A stretch of DNA of 26,846 bases from Phoronis australis (taxonomy: Eukaryota > Phoronida > Phoronidae): positions 184,724-211,569 of the forward strand of contig NMRA01000114.1 of assembly GCA_002633005.1 (NCBI GenBank), read 5' to 3'. Below the pieces are notes generated by a model, which was not told where the DNA came from, ran no database searches, and worked only from the letters and a program-made list of their open reading frames with translations. How positions within the stretch are numbered: the stretch's first letter is position 1; each line of letters begins with the position of its first letter. Made by a program: the position numbers and the translations under genes. This document shows positions 22,044-26,846 of the stretch, piece after piece.

Positions 22044-22564
22044 CCATCAGCTTTTACCGCGTCAGTAAGGCTGTTTTGAGTGTAACATAGTCCAGTGCAT
22101 CAGCCATTGGCAGTCTGGTACAAACATGTAGGCCTTTACCTGTTAATTGCCCATTCACTCTGATCCAACCCTGACTCTTGAGTATCTTTCAAACCTCTCC
22201 ACGAAGTTGTCCATGTCCATGTCCTGCTTTTTATCAAACTTGGTTAGCTTCGACTTGACGCCACCAGTTGATCTAACATGGCTACCTTCGCTTCAACGTG
22301 GTCAGCTTTAAGTGCCGCTAGCATCCTCTCGTGTCCCACTCTTTCTCTCTCCATTTGCTGTTCAGTTTCGCGGGCTTGCCGCCGCTCGTCAGCCTCAGAC
22401 TCTCGCGCTTGCCCTTTCCCTTCAGCCTCAGGATCTTGTTTTCTCTTCTCAGCCTCACGAGCTTCAGCTTGTTGTTTTTCAACGAAATGTCTAAGGCCGT
22501 CTCCCTGCAGACCCATTTCTGGTCCGAGGGCCATCAACTCTGTTAGTTGAGATCTTGTCTCCAT
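22044..22564 (-). pseudogene. Ty3/Gypsy-type gag fragment, frameshifted
   Basis: From ATG at 22564, 106 codons encode an opening with L-M-A-L-G-x-E-M-G-L and L-R-H-F-V-E, then a charged helix rich in E, R, K, Q and A (probable coiled coil, about residues 27-90). After a stop at 22246-22244 the next frame carries K-L-T-K-F-D-K-K and F-V-E-R-F-E-R-Y. This is followed by L-T-G-K-G-L and A-D-A-L-D-Y-V-T-L-K, the capsid core signature of retrotransposon Gag proteins. It has one frameshift, two in-frame stops and a short deletion. It ends at E-E-G-F-Q, where LINE sequence takes over. Gag forms the retrotransposon particle; this copy cannot. No LTR or pol was found. Confidence 0.75.
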
Positions 22565-22760
22565 AGTGAGTCGCTAATTCCAACAGTCCACTTTATCACG
22601 CCTTATTACCCGTCAGTAACCTCCTGGTGTGCTCCCCGATTAGCACGCTTTTCCCCGCGTGAGGGTGAGGGCAGGTTGTTACAGACCGGTGCTAATACAT
22701 GTAGCTTTCGGCGCGACGATAGACTGAAGACTGGTTCGAATTAATCCGCGGCCAGAAATA
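22565..22760 (-). other. Likely untranslated leader upstream of the gag relic
   Basis: This stretch lies directly upstream of the gag ATG on the minus strand. It is richer in CpG than its surroundings and has no open frame. A TGG...TTCGAACC arrangement near 22751-22731 recalls a primer-binding site, but it does not fold as a tRNA complement and no LTR edge is visible, so it is only a leader by position. Confidence 0.3.
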
Positions 22761-23073
22761 TTCTGAGACCAATTACATTAGAGATAAAGTCCTAATTCGA
22801 TCTCCTTTCAGCCTGCTAAACCGTAGAACGGAATGTATATGCAGTTTTAAATTCGAAGTTTTAACAAAATCCAAATTTTATCCACTTCGCAAGCGCCACC
22901 AGACTCACCTTCGGCAGACGTAAGAAACTAGCAAAAACCCAAAACTTCGCGAAACATTGGAAAGCATGCAGTGTTTCCCCTGGGTTTTGAAAGGAGCGTG
23001 GTGGTGAATGCTTGATGCGGATGCGGAACCCGGCGCCACATGTGAGCATGGGATGAAGTGAGATCCACCCATC

Positions 23074-23094
23074 GGGGGCTGGGGGGGGGTTGGG
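23074..23094 (+). other. G-quadruplex-capable G tract
   Basis: G5, CT, G9, TT, G3 run together, enough for four G-triplets with short loops. The tract lies in the defensin intron on the strand opposite to the transcript. On the minus strand the same stretch gives a proline-rich open frame with no family resemblance. Confidence 0.5.
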
Positions 23095-23837
23095 AGACCT
23101 TCCCCAGGCAAAATTTGAAAATTAGATGTAACTGGATGCAATTTGCTCACCAAAGACAAGACCATAACTCGAGTCATGTAGTTGAAGTATCTGGGTAAAG
23201 GACACTTTTCAAGACAATTGGCAAAGTGTCCATAGTGTGATTTCTGTCGCAAAAAAACAGTCTGTGTTAAAATTCAATTATCTACGAAGTGGCAAACATA
23301 GAACAAAAACTATTGAACTTTGTAGACGTAATAAACTAATTCGTGTAACGAAACTTCCGTTGACATCGTCTTGCTATTATAAATCAGTGATAGTGGATTG
23401 GTGTTGGCCGGCGTCGCCGACGAATGCAGACGAATCTGAGACTGTTTAACATTCAATATCGTCATTTTGGCGCAGGGCTATGGTTGATTAAACTGTTGGA
23501 TGTCACGCCCTGCAGTATATTTCACAATGTCTTTTGTAAACTCGGACACGATGAAATGAATGAAGCAGAAATCTTACTGTTTCTTACCTCATTAGCGAGC
23601 CCTGGCGCTTTCCCGTTTTAGAAAATTCGCATCTAGGTCGTTGCATGGTCCCCGGCTAAATTAAGTTTATACGCATTGTCGGATAACCAGGCAGAAAGGA
23701 GGTACAAACGGGAATTGGGATTCAATGATGGTGCGTAACGGGGGTCACAATTCAAGATCCCGTTGTAAAATTATTGTTTTTCACTTTCGATCCACAAACG
23801 GCGAACGGTACCGTGTGACTTCTACTTATTCATTAGT

Positions 23838-23878
23838 ACTAGCGATCGTCTTCACTAGCGATCATTTTTACTAGCGAT
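23838..23878 (+). repeat. Triple ACTAGCGAT repeat, 16-bp period
   Basis: ACTAGCGAT begins at 23838, 23854 and 23870, with spacers CGTCTTC and CATTTTT between copies. It is a small tandem array in the first part of the defensin intron as transcribed. It could bind a factor or be slippage; nothing in the sequence decides. Confidence 0.7.
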
Positions 23879-24084
23879 TTTTGCGTGGCGATGAAGTTTC
23901 GCGTCACGATTAGGTGTGCGGCGGTCAATTCGAGTGTGATTTACGAGTGGCGGGGCCAAAAAGGAGCGTGGCGGGCCGCCCAGAAGTTTACACGCAGGGG
24001 AATCTGAGCATTACAAGGACTGCACGTGATCACTTTAAATTCTTGTGGAACTCGACCCAGAGCACAGACATTTACTGTACTTAC

Positions 24085-24166
24085 CATCGTCTTCGCCATC
24101 TACCGACACCGCCTGGAGGCAGTTCACGGCCAGCATCAATAGAATGAATACCGCGATGCACTTCAT
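24085..24166 (-). CDS. Defensin-like gene, exon 1 (signal peptide)
   Basis: The first coding exon of a secreted peptide reads from ATG at 24166-24164 through 27 codons plus one base. It starts M-K-C and has a hydrophobic core (V-F-I-L-L-M-L-A-V, residues 6-14), then a small-residue region around C16-S21 suitable for signal peptidase. An acidic stub with D, E, D, D at residues 23-27 follows. The exon ends G|GTAAGT, a consensus 5' splice site at 24084-24079, leaving phase 1. The first acceptor downstream that restores a meaningful frame is at 19777, where a six-cysteine exon begins in the same phase. A signal peptide followed by a short acidic propeptide is the usual front end of invertebrate defensin precursors. 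The upstream strand shows no clear TATA box. The ATG could be preceded by a UTR intron, since TTACAG occurs 14 bases upstream. The exon-intron structure is seen directly; the pairing with 19776 is inferred. Confidence 0.75.
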
Positions 24167-24913
24167 GACTTCTAGTTTTCTGTAATTCAGCGTCAGATAT
24201 GTTACGGGAGACAAGTATGTAAAAGGAGAGACATGTATATGAGATTAAACGAAAACGTGAATAAAAGTTCGCAAATTTTTATGTCCTCTATAGAACAACT
24301 ACCCTTCCGTATTATCTCATTGAAATTGAAACATATGGGGATACACCGTCTTCTGCACACCAAGTACCCCAGATTTCTAGGTACAGTTAAAGAATCAAGT
24401 ATATGAGCGCGTCTCTGAGAACTGCCTAACTCCATCTTTTGAATTGCGGATTTGAAAACGTCTTGTAACTTAACAACAGGCAGTTTGTAGAAAATGCGTA
24501 CCTTAAGCTTTTATGTTGAGTTGACATGTTACGGCAAAAGAAGTTCGAGCATTTTTATGGTCAACTACCAACTGCGGTTTTGTTTCTTTGCATAAGAAAG
24601 TCTACTTATTCAGTACAAATCTTGACTACTAGGCCATAGGAAGCTTAGAAAATCATTTCCGTGACTACTTTCTTGGGGCAAGATAATTTTGGTGTTTTTA
24701 ATGTCATTAAGTACTATATTATGAGAATTTTAAATAGTTTGAAAGGTTTGACTTGCAAGTTTTTGAGAACTTCGACCTCAAAAATTTGAATTTTTGGAAA
24801 ATTTGGCCCAGCAAACCAATTTCCAAAAACCATTAACACTAGACAAAATGTGAATGACACTTTGACTGGATTTTGTTCATTTGCACAAGAAAAGTGATAA
24901 TTATTATGACAAT
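24167..24913. other. Upstream region of the defensin-like gene
   Basis: This would hold the 5' UTR and promoter of the minus-strand gene. I see no TATA box at a convincing distance and no clean NF-kappa-B site. The sequence becomes T- and A-rich beyond 24500. A 77-codon minus frame (24435-24202) has no motif. Confidence 0.35.
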
Positions 24914-25015
24914 AGGTGGAAAATTTTCCAAAAAATGAAAATGGAAAATTTTAGCAGCACCTTTAGGTGGAAAATTGTTCAAAAAATGAAAAGAGAAAAT
25001 TGTAACAGCCCCTTC
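24914..25015 (+). repeat. 51-bp tandem duplication
   Basis: AGGTGGAAAATT starts at 24914 and again at 24965. The two 51-bp units share the series GTGGAAAATT..TCAAAAAATGAAAA..GAAAATT..AGCAGC/AACAGC. The period is a multiple of three, so a 65-codon frame through it reads R-W-K-I-x-Q-K-M-K-x-E-N-x twice. Nothing else supports coding. Confidence 0.75.
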
Positions 25016-26671
25016 TGTTGGCCAGAAAACATGCCACTATATTCTAAACTCCTACCAAAAGAACTATTTGGTGCTTGAAAAAGATTTCACATTACAACCT
25101 ACGTATGAGCAACACAAATTTCGAATATTTCTGCAATGAATTCACTGCCATAACTTTAATTAATTTTCACAATTTAGTATCATCATCGACATTGTAGTAT
25201 ATTATCATCTGTCATAGGGAACGATACACCACACCATGTAGTCCTGACGGCCACAAACATGATAAAATGTTGTCAATATTTTCCATTAGAGTACAAATTT
25301 AACTTCCTTTAGCATCATAGCACACACTGTTTATCCACTTCATTATCATTCATATCATCATTTATGTCATCAAAAGTTATTTCTTGCGACACCGTGTATA
25401 CACAATCTCGAGAGTCACACAACTTAGAACATGGCATGCCTGACTTCAAACAATAGACCATTTTTTATACTGCAACCACTCTTTTCACACTTTCAATTAG
25501 CATTTTTCCTGATATCTTCTGGAGCTAAAGACAGAGTCATCCAGTGGAATTTCATACTACCCTGCTCAAAGCCTCCCATTTCCAACAGGAGATTGTGCAC
25601 TGAAATGTTGTTGCAAGGCCTGTCTGTGAATGGCACGCTGTTAGTTTGCTCTTCTGGCACGTAACAGCAAATAATCATGACTAGGAGGCAGATATAATTC
25701 CATCACAGATTTTAATCTGAATAGGTGGTAGTGTGCTTTGTCAACTGTTGATGATTAGACGCCATACAGCTTGCTTGTTAAATGTCTTCCTTGAGTTTAC
25801 CAGGAAACACAAATGTTGAGCCCAACTTTAATGGCAAAGCTTAAAATCTCTCTGCAAGCTTGCACTACCTGGAAATATTTTTTTAATCAATCCCAGTACC
25901 GCTTCATCTAAACACTTCAGCCTTGTTACAGTAATTCTTTTAAGCGAAACAGATAACCATAATGCTCTTCACTTTAGCACACAGAAGGGGCAACAAGTGA
26001 AATTTTATTTTGTCAAAGTGCTCAGCAAAATTAAGCATTAAGAGAAAGTAGCGTAATTACTAGCATTGACTGCACTGTACAATTGACTTCAAACAATTTA
26101 AGACATAGAAAAATAGTTCAGACTTCAAAAATAGAGGAGTGGTCATTTTGGCAATTTTTTGCGTGAAATTCAAAAGCGTCTTATTAACCGCTTCTTGTTT
26201 TAGAAAGCACATATTTGGAAAAGTAAAAGTTTTCCTATGCTAAAAATTCTCCAATGCAAGAATGTCAAAAATGTGAGACACTGAAATCTGGGCAACTTTT
26301 GAATTTTCAAGAATAATGAATTAGAGGACATGGAAATATTTGCATTTTATATCTAATTGCAAACACTGCTCATGTTTTTACATAAAAGGGTTTGAAAACA
26401 GACTTGGAATTTCATAAATAGCAATGCTGATCATTCACATGAATGTAAGAACTACTGGCAGTACGTTGGAGATTGGGACGGCTAATAGTGCAAGTTTATC
26501 ATACATAGTCTTTCTTTTTTCACTGGCCTAAACTAAGGATTTTTTACAGTTAAAACACCTTCTCATTTGAAATGAGCTTTTCTCAAATAAATGAGCTTCG
26601 AAAAAAGGACTTAAATTAAATACTTAATAAGGTACTTCCCAGACAATGCCACACTTGCAAATTCATTAATC
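25016..26671. other. AT-rich, no gene recognised
   Basis: Apart from the short acidic frame at 25437-25315, no coding sign, RNA gene or repeat family was recognised before the terminal palindromic array. Confidence 0.5.
25315..25437 (-). other. Short acidic reading frame, uncertain
   Basis: ATG at 25437 gives 40 codons beginning M-P-C-S-K-L-C-D. The middle is acidic (D-D-I-N-D-D-M-N-D-N-E) from a GAT/ATC-rich stretch, and TGA lies at 25317-25315. A GTCAG just upstream could be an acceptor. No family is recognised. Confidence 0.2.
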
Positions 26672-26846
26672 GGTCTATCCTATATATATATAAGGTATAC
26701 CACTAGCCTCATTCGCTTGAGTGGTCTATCCTATATATATATATATAGGATAGACCACTCAAACGATTGAGGTCAGTGGTCTATCCTATATATATATATA
26801 GGATAGACCACTCAAACGATTGAGGTCAGTGGTCTATCCTATATAT
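26672..26846. repeat. Tandem array of perfect AT-cored palindromes, runs off the window
   Basis: Units start at 26721, 26776 and 26829 (periods 55 and 53), with a more worn one at 26672. Each is GTGGTCTATCC, a TA core, GGATAGACCAC, then the linker TCAAACGATTGAGGTCA. The palindrome 26721-26758 is perfect over 38 bp. Counting the flanking GAG/CTC and the partly mirrored linker it extends over about 26707-26774. The period changes by two because the TA core changes length. The array is cut by the window end. Confidence 0.85.

Larger units (their letters stand above)
19777..24084 (-). other. Intron of the defensin-like gene, filled with transposon debris
   Basis: This 4308-bp intron begins GTAAGTACAG and ends CTCTGTTTCAG. 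Exon 1 leaves one base and exon 2 supplies two, so the reading frame is kept. Inside lie a tRNA-like SINE head, a long palindrome, a LINE 3' fragment fused to Gypsy gag, and a G-rich tract. A candidate internal exon at 19830-19965 has good splice sites but its length and stops do not fit (see rejected items). That the two exons belong to one transcript is inferred from phase, strand and domain order. Confidence 0.6.

Noticed and set aside
22278-22550. Serine- and cysteine-rich plus-strand frame
   Set aside because: It is the antisense shadow of the charged gag helix.
22731-22751. Primer-binding site of the Gypsy element
   Set aside because: The match to a tRNA 3' end is not convincing and no LTR boundary is visible.
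22905-23252. 115-codon minus frame with proline-rich middle
   Set aside because: The proline run comes from the G tract; no domain, and the nearby donor-like words (22913, 23586) do not pair with usable acceptors.
1-26846. CRISPR arrays, rRNA genes, bacterial operons, complete retroviral genomes
   Set aside because: No evenly spaced repeat-spacer arrays, no rRNA signature, no tightly packed coding sequence and no pol or env region were seen.

Overview
This is AT-rich, mostly non-coding animal genomic DNA. There are no operons or ribosome binding sites. It carries 3' ends of CR1/Jockey-like LINEs, a Ty3/Gypsy gag relic, a tRNA-like SINE head, foldback elements and a THAP zinc-finger remnant, and its only convincing host gene has a spliced structure. 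The repeat content and the mollusc-like cysteine spacing of the defensin suggest a marine invertebrate, possibly a lophotrochozoan. Species cannot be fixed from the sequence alone.

The main find is a two-exon gene on the minus strand, missed by a plain ORF search because each exon is short. Exon 1 (24166-24085) encodes a signal peptide and an acidic stub and ends at a GTAAGT donor. Exon 2 (19776-19655) follows a clean polypyrimidine-AG acceptor and encodes a six-cysteine domain with CS-alpha-beta defensin spacing (C-x4-C-x3-C-x9-C-x6-C-x-C). The two exons share splice phase 1 and would give a 67-residue secreted peptide. The 4.3-kb intron contains a tRNA-like SINE, a palindrome of about 280 bp, a LINE 3' fragment joined to a Gypsy gag fragment, and a G-rich tract.

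The second find lies at about 9585-13073. Two inverted copies of a diverged repeat, each ending in TTAA plus a similar terminus, enclose an eroded gene (10512-11754). It belongs to an uncharacterised invertebrate protein family that I recognise by its D-F-S-E-x-Q-x-G-K-D and G-[W/stop]-A-L-K-K motifs. The layout is that of a dead TTAA-targeting DNA transposon. A THAP-domain remnant that has lost its last two zinc ligands lies just to its left (9365-9135, minus).

Layout, left to right. 1291-1972 is a decayed tandem array with units of about 145-157 bp. 2378-2805 is a two-copy direct repeat. 2868-3090 is a cluster of GGCCAATACTGGCC-like motifs and palindromes. 6314-7045 holds foldback elements. 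7131-8602 holds two LINE 3' ends in opposite orientation. Next come the THAP relic and the TTAA element, followed by another foldback copy at 13233-13735. A long stretch without recognisable genes runs to 19654. The defensin locus spans 19655-24166. 24914-25015 is a 51-bp tandem duplication. The window ends inside an array of perfect palindromes (26672-26846). Apart from the defensin, nothing here looks like an intact gene.
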